Assembly (NCBI GenBank): GCA_030649435.1
Contig: JAUSKE010000123.1
Span: 1-9,806 of the forward strand
Direction of reading: 5' to 3'
DNA length: 9,806 bases
Source of the DNA: Deltaproteobacteria bacterium
GTDB lineage: Bacteria > UBA10199 > JACPAL01 > JACOUP01
Shown here: positions 1-6,118 of the stretch, piece by piece
How the letters are laid out: each line of letters starts with the position of its first letter
Position numbering within the stretch: position 1 is the stretch's first letter
Notes under the pieces: model-generated
What the model was told of the DNA's origin: nothing
The model's input: the letters and a program-made list of their open reading frames with translations, nothing else
Databases searched by the model: none
Program-made: the position numbers and the translations under genes

Positions 1-131
1 ACAGGACCGGCAAGACAGCCGCGCCCAACTTCGTCAAGACCGGCTAATTTAAGGAAGCCTTGTGCAAAGAGTTCTGTTTCGTAAGAAGAAGGGGAAGATA
101 AAAAAGAAGAACTAGCTTTTTGCTGCGGCAA
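1..131 (-). CDS. rnhB: Ribonuclease HII, N-terminal part (runs off left edge)
   Basis: RNase HII cleaves the RNA strand of RNA-DNA hybrids and removes misincorporated ribonucleotides. Only the first 43 codons are in the window. They include GLDEVGRGCLAGPV at about residues 31-44, which is the family's first active-site block (usual form GVDEVGRGPLAGPV) with the metal-binding Asp33 and Glu34. The preceding YETELFAQGF is also typical of the family. The only ATG/GTG/TTG in frame between rplS and this motif is TTG at 129-131, 20 bp inside the rplS end. A GAGG lies 9 nt upstream of it. Residues 5-16 are a Ser-rich stretch, longer than the usual leader, so the exact start is less certain than the identity. 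The order rplS then rnhB is a common bacterial arrangement and supports the call. The rest of the gene lies outside the window. Confidence 0.85.
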   Translation of the reverse strand, partial: MPQQKASSSFLSSPSSYETELFAQGFLKLAGLDEVGRGCLAGP

Positions 132-480
132 GCCCAAAGGCCTCATCTTCTTCCAGGCGAGCCTTTCGTCCGGTGAGGTCTCGCAGGTAGTACAACTTGG
201 CCCTTCGTACCTTACCCCGCATCACGATCTCAATCTTCGCAATCGTCGGGGAATGAAGAGGCAAAATCCTCTCGACACCAACACCGTAAGAAATCTTGCG
301 GACGGTAAACGTCTTTCGGAGGCCACTCCCTGACAGACGAATGATGACCCCCTCAAAAATCTGGACCCGTTCTTTATCCCCCTCTTTGATCCGGGTGGAG
401 ACACGAACCGTATCCCCCGGTTGAAACTGGGGCAGGTCCTGGCGGAGGTTCTCTTTCTCGAGCTTGGCGATGATATTCAT
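112..480 (-). CDS. rplS: 50S ribosomal protein L19
   Basis: This is bL19, a large-subunit protein located near the 30S-50S interface. The 122-residue product is near the usual family length of about 115. It shows conserved L19 features: FQPGDTVRVSTRIKEG near residues 19-34, RVQIFEGVIIRLSGSG near 38-53, TVRKISYGVGVERILPLHSP near 59-78, and the basic VRRAKLYYLRDLTGRKARL close to the C-terminus. The ATG at 478-480 lies 21 bp after the trmD stop and has no clear Shine-Dalgarno sequence, so translation may be coupled to trmD. Its last 20 bp overlap the proposed rnhB start. It is the third gene of the rpsP-trmD-rplS-rnhB operon. The identity is secure. Confidence 0.97.
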   Translation of the reverse strand: MNIIAKLEKENLRQDLPQFQPGDTVRVSTRIKEGDKERVQIFEGVIIRLSGSGLRKTFTVRKISYGVGVERILPLHSPTIAKIEIVMRGKVRRAKLYYLRDLTGRKARLEEDEAFGLAAAKS

Positions 481-501
481 AAGGGTGGTCTGACTAACAG
501 A

Positions 502-1182
502 TCATTTAACGCTTGGCAACCTCATTTTTCGCAAACCCTTTCTCCAGGCCTCGATCTCCTTATGGTTGCCGGAGAGGAGGACGGGAGGGACCGGATGACC
601 GCGAAAGCTCTCGGGCCGGGTGTATTGGGGAAACTTGATCCCCCCTGTGCCATCCGCTAAAAAGGTGTCGTTTTGGACTGACGCCTCATCCCCCACCACA
701 CCAGGGACGAGCCGGCTCACTGCCTCGATCAAAACCAGCGCCGCTACCTCCCCCCCCATCACAATATAGTCCCCAATTGAGACCTCTTCGTCGACCCAAC
801 CCCCCTCGACAACACGGGCATCAACCCCTTCGTAGCGGCCACAGACAAGGAGGAGTTGCTCGTAGCGGGCCAGCTCCGACACCTTTTTTTGGGTGAGCGG
901 CGCTCCTCGTGGTGAAAGAAGGAGTCGGCGACTCTTTTTTTGATTCTTTCCCTCGGTTATTTTTTCGATTGCGGTGACGATCGGTTCCACCTTCATCAAC
1001 ATGCCGGGGCCACCGCCGTAGGGAGTATCATCAACGGTGTGGTGACGATCGGTCGTGAATGACCTTAAATCGTGAAGGGTCACACCAATTTTTTGGGCGG
1101 CAATTGCCTTTTGTAAAAGCCCAATCTGGAGGGGACTTTCAAAAAAAGAGGGGAAAATCGTGATGAGGTCGAAGTGGATCAA
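502..1182 (-). CDS. trmD: tRNA (guanine-N1)-methyltransferase TrmD
   Basis: TrmD methylates N1 of G37 in tRNAs reading CUN, CCN and CGG-type codons, using S-adenosylmethionine, and prevents +1 frameshifting. The 226-residue product has the SPOUT trefoil-knot motifs: DDTPYGGGPGM at 51-61, LLLSPRGAPLTQ at 87-98, CGRYEGVDARVVE at 114-126, EVSIGDYIVMGGE at 133-145, YTRPE at 187-191 and LLSGNHKEIEAWR at 202-214. By alignment from memory, E. coli Arg154 and the proposed base Asp169 correspond to Arg157 and Asp172, both present. The C-terminus is short compared with E. coli. The start is TTG at 1180-1182, preceded by a strong GAGGTGA ribosome-binding site. The gene follows rpsP by 16 bp, without the rimM gene often found between them. 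Confidence 0.96.
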   Translation of the reverse strand: MIHFDLITIFPSFFESPLQIGLLQKAIAAQKIGVTLHDLRSFTTDRHHTVDDTPYGGGPGMLMKVEPIVTAIEKITEGKNQKKSRRLLLSPRGAPLTQKKVSELARYEQLLLVCGRYEGVDARVVEGGWVDEEVSIGDYIVMGGEVAALVLIEAVSRLVPGVVGDEASVQNDTFLADGTGGIKFPQYTRPESFRGHPVPPVLLSGNHKEIEAWRKGLRKMRLPSVK

Positions 1183-1198
1183 AACTCACCTCGATGTC

Positions 1199-1468
1199 TT
1201 AAGAGGAGGCAGAAACTTCTTTGACTTTTGCTGGAATGCCACGTTGCAAAATCTGTCCGACAGTTTCGCTGGGAAGGGCCCCTCTAGAAATCCAAAAATC
1301 GACCCGTACTTTGTCGTAGGTCGCCTTTTCAATCCCCTTGGCCGGATCGTAGGTCCCGAGAATTTCCAAAAATCGGCCATCCCTGGGAAAAGACTTGTCC
1401 GCAACAACCAAGCGGTACATCGGCCTCTTCTTGGCACCGGTCCGGGCTAATCGAATATGTGTTGCCAT
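1199..1468 (-). CDS. rpsP: 30S ribosomal protein S16
   Basis: This is bS16, a small-subunit protein needed for 30S assembly. The 89-residue product has the usual family length. It opens with the near-invariant pattern IRLARTGAKKRPMYRLVVAD (residues 5-24), followed by PRDGRFLEILGTYDP at 28-42 and the ALPSETVGQIL segment at 64-74. The ATG at 1466-1468 is preceded by AAGGAG and, closer, GAGG, either of which could serve as ribosome-binding site. It is the first gene of the operon and sits about 27 nt downstream of the predicted transcription start, so the leader is short. The identity is secure. Confidence 0.97.
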   Translation of the reverse strand: MATHIRLARTGAKKRPMYRLVVADKSFPRDGRFLEILGTYDPAKGIEKATYDKVRVDFWISRGALPSETVGQILQRGIPAKVKEVSASS

Positions 1469-1501
1469 AAACCTCTAATCTCCTTAACTGAAAGCGGGCA
1501 G

Positions 1502-1530
1502 ACTCTAGGCAACCGCCACTTTAAAGTCAA
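1502..1530 (-). promoter_or_regulatory. Sigma70-type promoter for rpsP-trmD-rplS-rnhB
   Basis: On the minus strand, TTGACT (1525-1530, 5 of 6 to the -35 consensus) and TAGAGT (1502-1507, 4 of 6 to the -10 consensus) are separated by exactly 17 bp. The start of transcription should fall near 1495, giving a leader of about 27 nt before the rpsP ATG. It is correctly placed as the only promoter-like sequence seen upstream of the ribosomal operon. It is predicted from sequence alone. Confidence 0.7.
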
Positions 1531-1531
1531 G

Positions 1532-1544
1532 GGGTGTTTCACCC
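1532..1544. repeat. Short inverted repeat abutting the rpsP -35 box
   Basis: GGGTG (1532-1536) and CACCC (1540-1544) form perfect 5-bp arms around TTT, immediately upstream of the rpsP -35 element. It could be a small operator or a weak hairpin. It has no T-tract on either side, so it is not a convincing terminator. A dyad this short can occur by chance. Confidence 0.35.
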
Positions 1545-1594
1545 ACCGTTCTTTCCTCTTTTCAGATCCTTTTTAACCTGTTAGCGTACCTCCA

Positions 1595-1759
1595 ATGCTG
1601 ATCCCGAGCCTCCACGAGGGCTTTCTGCCACACACCCACTTTTCGAATCACCTCTTCTTTTTTACCGGATGGGTGAAGGAGTTACACGGCGGATTCTGGC
1701 TCTTCGTCACAACGGCCGCCATTATTGCCAGCCTCTTCATCCTGCGACGGTCGCACTAA
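1595..1759 (+). pseudogene. Small ORF with one membrane segment, possible transporter remnant
   Basis: This is an open frame of 54 codons running from ATG (1595) to TAA (1757-1759) in the gap between the ABC permease and rpsP. The C-terminal part, GFWLFVTTAAIIASLFILRR at about residues 33-52, is a clear hydrophobic segment followed by basic residues. Together with the preceding GWVKELHG, it resembles the last transmembrane helix of major facilitator transporters such as the AmpG type. The codons favour C or G at third positions, as in the neighbouring genes. There is no Shine-Dalgarno sequence, the frame closes 18 bp upstream of the ATG, and no further transporter sequence is visible upstream. 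It may be a decayed gene end, a genuine small membrane protein, or chance. Its stop overlaps the permease stop on the other strand. Confidence 0.35.
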
Positions 1760-2532
1760 ACCACCAGCCTCTTAACCATCCGCCGGATCGCAAAAAAGAA
1801 AAAGAAGAGGGTTAGGACGATGGTCCCTAAGAGCGGGCCAAGGAGGTGGAAGCCCACATGCCCCTGAAAGAGGGAGCGAACGACATAGACCGACGGGGTG
1901 AGTGGCAAAAACCAGGCGAATGTTTGTAAAAGAGGCGGCATACTTGAGAGGGGAAAGAAGGTTCCGGAGAAGAGAAACATCGGCTCCAAAAAGAGTGTAA
2001 AATAATAGGTAAAAAAGTCATAATCGGGGGCGTAAGAGGTGACCGTCATCCCGATCGAGGCAAAAAGGAGGGCGGTCATCATCACCACCGGGATGGCGGC
2101 AAAGGCCCAAGGGGAATGAATGAATCCTAAAAAGGCAACCGCAATAAACATGACCGTCCCCGTTAAACAGGCCTTGGTCGCCGCCCAGAGGATCTCTCCC
2201 GCGATGACTTCTTCCATGCTGACCGGCGTCGCCGCAATCGACTGGTAGGTTTTTTGGATCTCCATCCGGGTAAAAGAACTAAAAGTTGTTTCAAACGAGG
2301 CGCTGTTCATCACCGAAGAGGCGATCAGCGCCGGGGCCAAATACTGGATGTACGGGATCCCTTCGATCGCCGGAATGAATGACCCCAGGCCGTAACCGAT
2401 CCCCAAAAAATAGAGGACTGGCTCCCCCAAAGAACCGACCAGGCTCCCATGCCAGTACTTGGACCAGACGATCAGGTCCCGGAGCCAGACCTTAAAGACA
2501 CGCCGACCTAAGGGTGATTCACCCAGCCTCAT
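1756..2532 (-). CDS. ABC-2 type exporter permease, NodJ-like
   Basis: This is the membrane subunit of an ABC exporter, partner of the ATPase encoded just upstream. The 258-residue protein has about six hydrophobic segments (roughly 30-50, 62-80, 112-138, 143-165, 172-193 and 232-250), the layout of ABC-2 permeases. The FSGTFFPLSSMPP motif at 188-200 and the amphipathic stretch around EIQKTYQSIAATPVSMEEV (91-109) are typical of the NodJ/DrrB branch. NodJ itself helps export lipo-chitooligosaccharide in rhizobia. Here that name only marks the family, and the real substrate cannot be read from the sequence. The ATG overlaps the ATPase TGA by 4 bp (ATGA), so the two are translationally coupled. 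It is the last gene of the cluster. Family assignment is confident. Confidence 0.88.
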   Translation of the reverse strand: MRLGESPLGRRVFKVWLRDLIVWSKYWHGSLVGSLGEPVLYFLGIGYGLGSFIPAIEGIPYIQYLAPALIASSVMNSASFETTFSSFTRMEIQKTYQSIAATPVSMEEVIAGEILWAATKACLTGTVMFIAVAFLGFIHSPWAFAAIPVVMMTALLFASIGMTVTSYAPDYDFFTYYFTLFLEPMFLFSGTFFPLSSMPPLLQTFAWFLPLTPSVYVVRSLFQGHVGFHLLGPLLGTIVLTLFFFFFAIRRMVKRLVV

Positions 2533-3272
2533 TCGCGCAGATCCTTTCCAGTCAGTTTGAGGAAAACTTCCTCCAGATTTTTGACCTGATGCCGCTCCAC
2601 CAGCTCGGCAGGGCTTCCTTTTTCAATAATTTTTCCTAAATCCATGATGACGAGTTCGTCACACAATCGGGCCGCCTCCTCCATGTAGTGGGTTGTGAGA
2701 ACGAGCGTCACCCCCTGGCTCTTCAGCTCCTCCAATTTCGCCCAGATTGCGTGTCGCGCCTGTGGGTCCAGCCCCGTCGTTGGCTCATCCAGCACCAACA
2801 GTTCCGGCTCATTGATCAACGCCCGGGCGATGATCAAACGACGTTTCATCCCACCGGAGAGTTTGTCAATCTTGGAACGAACTTTTTCTTTGAGCTGGAA
2901 AAAATCCAAGAGCCTTTCGGCTCGTTGCTGGACAACCGTTTTGGGGATATCAAAATAGCGGGCGTACATCTCTAAATTTTGAATAACAGTCAGGTCGGGG
3001 TCGAGGCTGTCTTCCTGTGGGGCAACGCCGATCCTTTGCTTGATCGAACGGGGCTCGCGAAGCGGGTCACGGCCAAAAACCGTCATCGTTCCGGAACTGC
3101 GCGGAGAAAAACAATAGATCATCCGCATGAGGGTCGTCTTGCCGGCGCCGTTTGGGCCGAGGAATCCAAAGCACTTTCCTTTTTCAATCGAAAAACTGAC
3201 CCCATCTACGGCAGCCGTGAGGCCATTAAACTTTTTGACGATCTGGCTGGCTGAAATGATAACGGGGTTCAT
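2529..3272 (-). CDS. ABC transporter ATP-binding protein, NodI-like
   Basis: This is the cytoplasmic ATPase that powers the ABC-2 permease encoded next to it. All nucleotide-binding motifs are present in the 247 residues: Walker A GPNGAGKTT at 39-47, Q-loop Gln86 in GVAPQEDSLD, signature LSGGM at 138-142 followed by KRRL, Walker B LLVLDE at 158-163, D-loop GLD at 167-169, and switch His195 in TTHYMEEA. APQEDSLDPDLT and HYMEEAARLCDELVIMD are characteristic of the NodI/DrrA/CcmA-like exporter branch. The protein ends shortly after LEEVFLKLTGKDLRE, common for this group. The ATG at 3270-3272 lies 9 bp after the dcd stop with only a poor ribosome-binding site, consistent with coupling to dcd. The substrate is unknown. 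Confidence 0.9.
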   Translation of the reverse strand: MNPVIISASQIVKKFNGLTAAVDGVSFSIEKGKCFGFLGPNGAGKTTLMRMIYCFSPRSSGTMTVFGRDPLREPRSIKQRIGVAPQEDSLDPDLTVIQNLEMYARYFDIPKTVVQQRAERLLDFFQLKEKVRSKIDKLSGGMKRRLIIARALINEPELLVLDEPTTGLDPQARHAIWAKLEELKSQGVTLVLTTHYMEEAARLCDELVIMDLGKIIEKGSPAELVERHQVKNLEEVFLKLTGKDLRE

Positions 3273-3281
3273 GGGGCGGGG

Positions 3282-3833
3282 TTACACTTTAGAAACAGTA
3301 ATCGTCTTTTGTGCCTGATATTTTCCCTTTTTATCCTTGTAGGAAGTCTCGCACAGATCGGTCGCCTCCAGAAAAACAACCTGGGCAATCCCTTCACCGG
3401 CGTACAGTTTGACCGAATAGGGGGAAAAATTGGCGATCTGAATCGTCACAAACCCTTCCCACTCCGGCTCGAACGGGGTGAGGTTCACAAAAACCCCCGA
3501 GCGGGCATAGGTCGATTTGCCATAGGCGATCGTCAGGATGTTTCGCGGGATCCGAAAATATTCCAAACTCTTTCCCAGAACAAATGAACGGGGGGGGAGT
3601 GTACAGACTGCGCCGCGGAACTCTTCAAAAAGAGAGGGATCGACATTCTTCGGATCGAGAACTCCTTCCCCTTTTTTTAGAACTTTGAACTCATCGGCGA
3701 GCCGCATGTCGTAACCGTAGGAAGAAACGCCGTAGGAGATCGCTCCTTTACCCACTGAATCGGGAGCAAAGGGTTCTATCATCTTTTGTTCCAACGCCAT
3801 CTTGCGGATCCAGTGATCAGGTTTGACAGGCAT
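3282..3833 (-). CDS. dcd: dCTP deaminase family protein (catalytic Glu replaced by Gln)
   Basis: dCTP deaminase converts dCTP to dUTP, supplying dUMP for thymidylate synthesis. The chosen ATG (3831-3833) gives 183 residues beginning MPVKPDHWIRKMALE, the standard N-terminus of this Dcd subgroup, and follows the aldo/keto reductase stop by 4 bp. The frame is open further upstream, but that part overlaps the reductase and does not resemble Dcd. Conserved blocks are SYGVSSYGYDMRLADEF (33-49), GKSTYARSGV (105-114, with Arg111 matching E. coli Arg115), EPEWEGF (122-128), GEGIAQVVF (146-154) and SYKDKKGKYQAQ (164-175). The residue aligned with catalytic Glu138 of E. coli is Gln132 in TIQIAN, codon CAG at 3438-3440. 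This could reduce or change deaminase activity. Family membership is certain, but activity is not. Confidence 0.9.
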   Translation of the reverse strand: MPVKPDHWIRKMALEQKMIEPFAPDSVGKGAISYGVSSYGYDMRLADEFKVLKKGEGVLDPKNVDPSLFEEFRGAVCTLPPRSFVLGKSLEYFRIPRNILTIAYGKSTYARSGVFVNLTPFEPEWEGFVTIQIANFSPYSVKLYAGEGIAQVVFLEATDLCETSYKDKKGKYQAQKTITVSKV

Positions 3834-3837
3834 AGAT

Positions 3838-4809
3838 TTACCAGACCGGATAAAAATTCCGCGGCCAGGCCTCTTGGTGAAGTTTATCAACGGTCGTTTG
3901 TGGAAGCGATTTTCCATCCGAGGCCTTGGCATTCTCCTCGACATGTGCCGGTCGCCGCATCCCGGGGATCACGCTCGAGACCGCCGGGTGGGCGAGGCAA
4001 TACTTGAGCGCCAGTTTTGGGATCGAATCAACCTCAGGGGTCAGGAATTTTTTCAGCCGATCGACGCGGGCGCAGGTTTCTTTCAAACGCTCCGGCGTGA
4101 AGTAGTTCGAACGCCAATCCCCCTCCGGAAAAATGGTGCTGGGGGTCAGCGTGCCGGTTAGGCCTCCTTCATCAAACGGGACCCGAACGATCACACCAAC
4201 ATTAAATTCCCGACAGAGCGGTAGGAGTTGTTGTTCCGGGGTTTGGTCAAAAATATTATGGATCACCTGAACCGTATCGATCAAGCCCGATTTCACGAGT
4301 GCGAGTGCCGAATCCGGTTGATGGTCGTTGATCGAGACCCCAAAGGCGCGGATCTTTCCCTCCTTCTTCAACTTTTGCAATTCATCCACCCACTCCGTTT
4401 CGTTTAGCCAGCATTCGGTCCAGACATGGAGCTGCTGGATCTCGACACAGTCGGTGTTGAGATTTTTCAAACTCCGCTCGGTGCACTCCCGGATCCAGTC
4501 GCGTGGGAAGGCTTCTTTTAAAGGGGTATTCGGCTCAGCCGGCCACTTAAAATTTTTGGGAGGGATTTTGGTCGCGACGATCTGTCGTTTCTTTTTCTCA
4601 GAAAAGGCCTTGGCGATCAACTGCTCACTATGGCCGTCACCATAAACAAAAGCGGTATCAAAAAAATTAACGCCGAGCTCAATCGCCCTATGGAGTGCCT
4701 CCAGAGCTGATTTGTCGTCAAGAGGTCCCCACCAGCCCCCCATCGCCCAGGTCCCAAAACTGACTTCTGAAATTTTAAACGGCGTTCGGCCGAGTTGTCG
4801 GTATTGCAT
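3838..4809 (-). CDS. Aldo/keto reductase
   Basis: This is a cytoplasmic NAD(P)H-dependent oxidoreductase with a TIM-barrel fold, predicted to reduce an aldehyde or ketone. Over 323 residues it shows the catalytic tetrad of the superfamily: Asp51 and Tyr56 in FFDTAFVYGDGHSE, Lys81 in IVATK, and His128 in IQQLHVW. Cofactor-binding features include GRTPFKISEVSFGTWAMGG near the N-terminus and the late SSVIPGMRRPAHVEENAKA around residues 275-295. The length and the QLGRTPFKISE opening fit the family that includes YajO/Tas and oxidoreductases of the plant Kv-beta-like group. The substrate cannot be inferred. ATG at 4807-4809 lies 4 bp after the acyl-CoA dehydrogenase stop, with GGGG in the upstream gene end serving as a possible ribosome-binding site. 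It is the second gene of the cluster. Confidence 0.93.
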   Translation of the reverse strand: MQYRQLGRTPFKISEVSFGTWAMGGWWGPLDDKSALEALHRAIELGVNFFDTAFVYGDGHSEQLIAKAFSEKKKRQIVATKIPPKNFKWPAEPNTPLKEAFPRDWIRECTERSLKNLNTDCVEIQQLHVWTECWLNETEWVDELQKLKKEGKIRAFGVSINDHQPDSALALVKSGLIDTVQVIHNIFDQTPEQQLLPLCREFNVGVIVRVPFDEGGLTGTLTPSTIFPEGDWRSNYFTPERLKETCARVDRLKKFLTPEVDSIPKLALKYCLAHPAVSSVIPGMRRPAHVEENAKASDGKSLPQTTVDKLHQEAWPRNFYPVW

Positions 4810-4813
4810 CGCG

Positions 4814-5983
4814 CTAACACCCCAATTGTCTTGAAATCACGATCCTCTGGACCTCGCTCGTCCCTTCGCCGATCTCGAGCAGTCGTTGGTCCCGATAAAA
4901 TTTGGCGACCGGATACTCTTCCATTAGTCCGTATCCCCCAAAGATCTGCACCGCCTGATCAACAACACGCCCCATCATTTCGGAGCAGTAAAGCTTTGCC
5001 ATTGCCGCCTCTTTGGTAAAAGGTTTCCCTTCATCCTTCAACCAGCAGGCCTTGTAGAGAAGATTTCGGGCCGCCTCGATTTCAACCGCCATATCAGCGA
5101 GCTTGAAGGCGATCGTCTGGTGCTTGCTCAAAGAAACACCGAATGTCTTTCGCTCCTGGGCATACTTCAGCGCCGCTTCAAACGCCCCCTCCGCCCCGCC
5201 GAGCCCCATGGCGGCGATCCCCAAACGGCCTGAATCGAGTGTCTGCAACATCTGGCGGAACCCTTCTCCCCTTTTGCCCAAGAGATTCTCTTCCGGGACC
5301 GCGACATCCTGAAAATAAAGTTCTGCCGTGTTGGTCGAACGCCAGGTCATCTTGTGGTGCATTGTCTTTGCGGTAAAACCGGGCGTCCCTTTTTCAACGA
5401 TGATGCAAGAAAGTTCCTTTTTTTGACCTTCTTTGCCGCCACCGGTCACACATTGAACTGTCGCCCCGCCGGTGATCTCACTCGAGCCGTTTGTAATGAA
5501 AATCTTGGATCCATTGATCAGCCATTCGGGTGAACCACCCTGTCCTTTTTTGATTTCGGCATGCGTCTTGGAACTGCCGGCATCGCTCCCCGCCTCTGCC
5601 TCGGTGAGGCCAAAGGCCCACAACTTTTTGCCGCTGCAAAGGTCTGGCAGGTATTTTTGTTTCTGTTTTTCGGTCCCAAAGGTGGCAATCGGACCAATCC
5701 CAAGCGAGTTGGCCGCCGCAACGGTCGCCGCCTGGCAGCCGTCGACACGGGCGAGCTCTGCCACGCAGAGAACGTAAGAGAGGGTGTCGAGTCCGAGCCC
5801 GCCGTAATCGGGTGAAACGGTCATCCCGAAGAGACCAAGCTTCGCCATCCCTGCGGTCAGCGGGTAAGAAAACTCCTCTTTCTCATCCAGTTTTTGGGCA
5901 ACCGGACGGATCTCCTTTTCGGCAAAATCCCGAATCGTTTTTTGGAGCATCTCCTGTTCAGAGGTCAGGTCAAAGTGCGGCAT
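4814..5983 (-). CDS. Acyl-CoA dehydrogenase
   Basis: This is an FAD-dependent enzyme that oxidises acyl-CoA to trans-2-enoyl-CoA and passes electrons to electron-transfer flavoprotein. The 389-residue length is standard. Both family signatures are visible: AFGLTEAEAGSDAGS at 123-137 and the C-terminal QIFGGYGLMEEYPVAKFYRD at 346-365. The catalytic base is Glu373 in IGEGTSEVQR, the position used by short-, medium- and butyryl-CoA dehydrogenases rather than the isovaleryl or long-chain position. FITNGSSEI (162-170) and TWRSTNTAELYFQDVAVP (213-230) belong to the flavin- and substrate-binding region. A short- or branched-chain substrate is likely, but the precise one is not readable. ATG at 5981-5983 follows a purine-rich AAAGAAAGGG. 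It is the first gene of the five-gene cluster, divergent from the fusion gene at 6119. Confidence 0.93.
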   Translation of the reverse strand: MPHFDLTSEQEMLQKTIRDFAEKEIRPVAQKLDEKEEFSYPLTAGMAKLGLFGMTVSPDYGGLGLDTLSYVLCVAELARVDGCQAATVAAANSLGIGPIATFGTEKQKQKYLPDLCSGKKLWAFGLTEAEAGSDAGSSKTHAEIKKGQGGSPEWLINGSKIFITNGSSEITGGATVQCVTGGGKEGQKKELSCIIVEKGTPGFTAKTMHHKMTWRSTNTAELYFQDVAVPEENLLGKRGEGFRQMLQTLDSGRLGIAAMGLGGAEGAFEAALKYAQERKTFGVSLSKHQTIAFKLADMAVEIEAARNLLYKACWLKDEGKPFTKEAAMAKLYCSEMMGRVVDQAVQIFGGYGLMEEYPVAKFYRDQRLLEIGEGTSEVQRIVISRQLGC

Positions 5984-6050
5984 CGCCCTTTCTTTGACGA
6001 TACTTTTTCCAAAATATCAACCCCTTTGAAAAAGGACTAACAAAATCCGA

Positions 6051-6078
6051 TTGACACCCCTTCCCCAAGAACGCTAAC
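6051..6078 (+). promoter_or_regulatory. Candidate promoter for the fusion gene and pfk
   Basis: A perfect -35 hexamer TTGACA (6051-6056) is followed after 16 bp by GCTAAC (6073-6078, 3 of 6 to the -10 consensus), or after 17 bp by the poorer CTAACT. Transcription would start near 6085, about 35 nt upstream of the GTG. Just downstream, ACTG-TT-CAGT (6077-6086) and GAAC (6069-6072)/GTTC (6080-6083) form short dyads overlapping the -10 region and might be an operator. The -35 is convincing and the -10 is weak. Confidence 0.45.
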
Positions 6079-6118
6079 TGTTCAGTCTTGGAGCAATTTA
6101 GAACCCTTCTTCACTAAC

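Larger units (their letters stand above)
1469..1755. other. Intergenic gap between ABC permease and rpsP
   Basis: This 287-bp stretch holds the rpsP promoter, the dyad next to it and most of the 54-codon plus-strand ORF described separately. I see no convincing Rho-independent terminator for the upstream five-gene cluster, so transcripts from that cluster might read into the ribosomal operon. Nothing else in it could be identified. Confidence 0.6.

Noticed and set aside
3..47. A plus-strand gene end at the left edge (RTGKTAAPNFVKTG then stop).
   Set aside because: The minus strand at the same place encodes the RNase HII DEVGRG motif, in the expected place after rplS.
634..636. TrmD has Lys183 where E. 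coli TrmD has Asp in the LLDCPHYTRP block, suggesting at first a lost catalytic residue.
   Set aside because: Counting from the conserved Arg154 equivalent (Arg157), the proposed catalytic Asp169 maps to Asp172 in NDTF, which is intact. The Lys position is a different, more variable one.
1607..1622. Imperfect hairpin AGCCTC/GAGGGCT as a terminator for the cluster.
   Set aside because: The stem has a bulge and no T-tract follows it in the minus direction, so it is not a credible Rho-independent terminator.
3834..3944. A longer dcd start, 37 codons upstream of the chosen ATG.
   Set aside because: It would overlap the aldo/keto reductase by over 100 bp and adds a basic sequence unlike Dcd. The inner ATG gives the family's standard N-terminus.
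5984..6040. A minus-strand promoter for the acyl-CoA dehydrogenase cluster.
   Set aside because: TTGTTA and TTGATA-like elements are present, but no pair combines acceptable hexamers with 16-18 bp spacing, so I do not list one.
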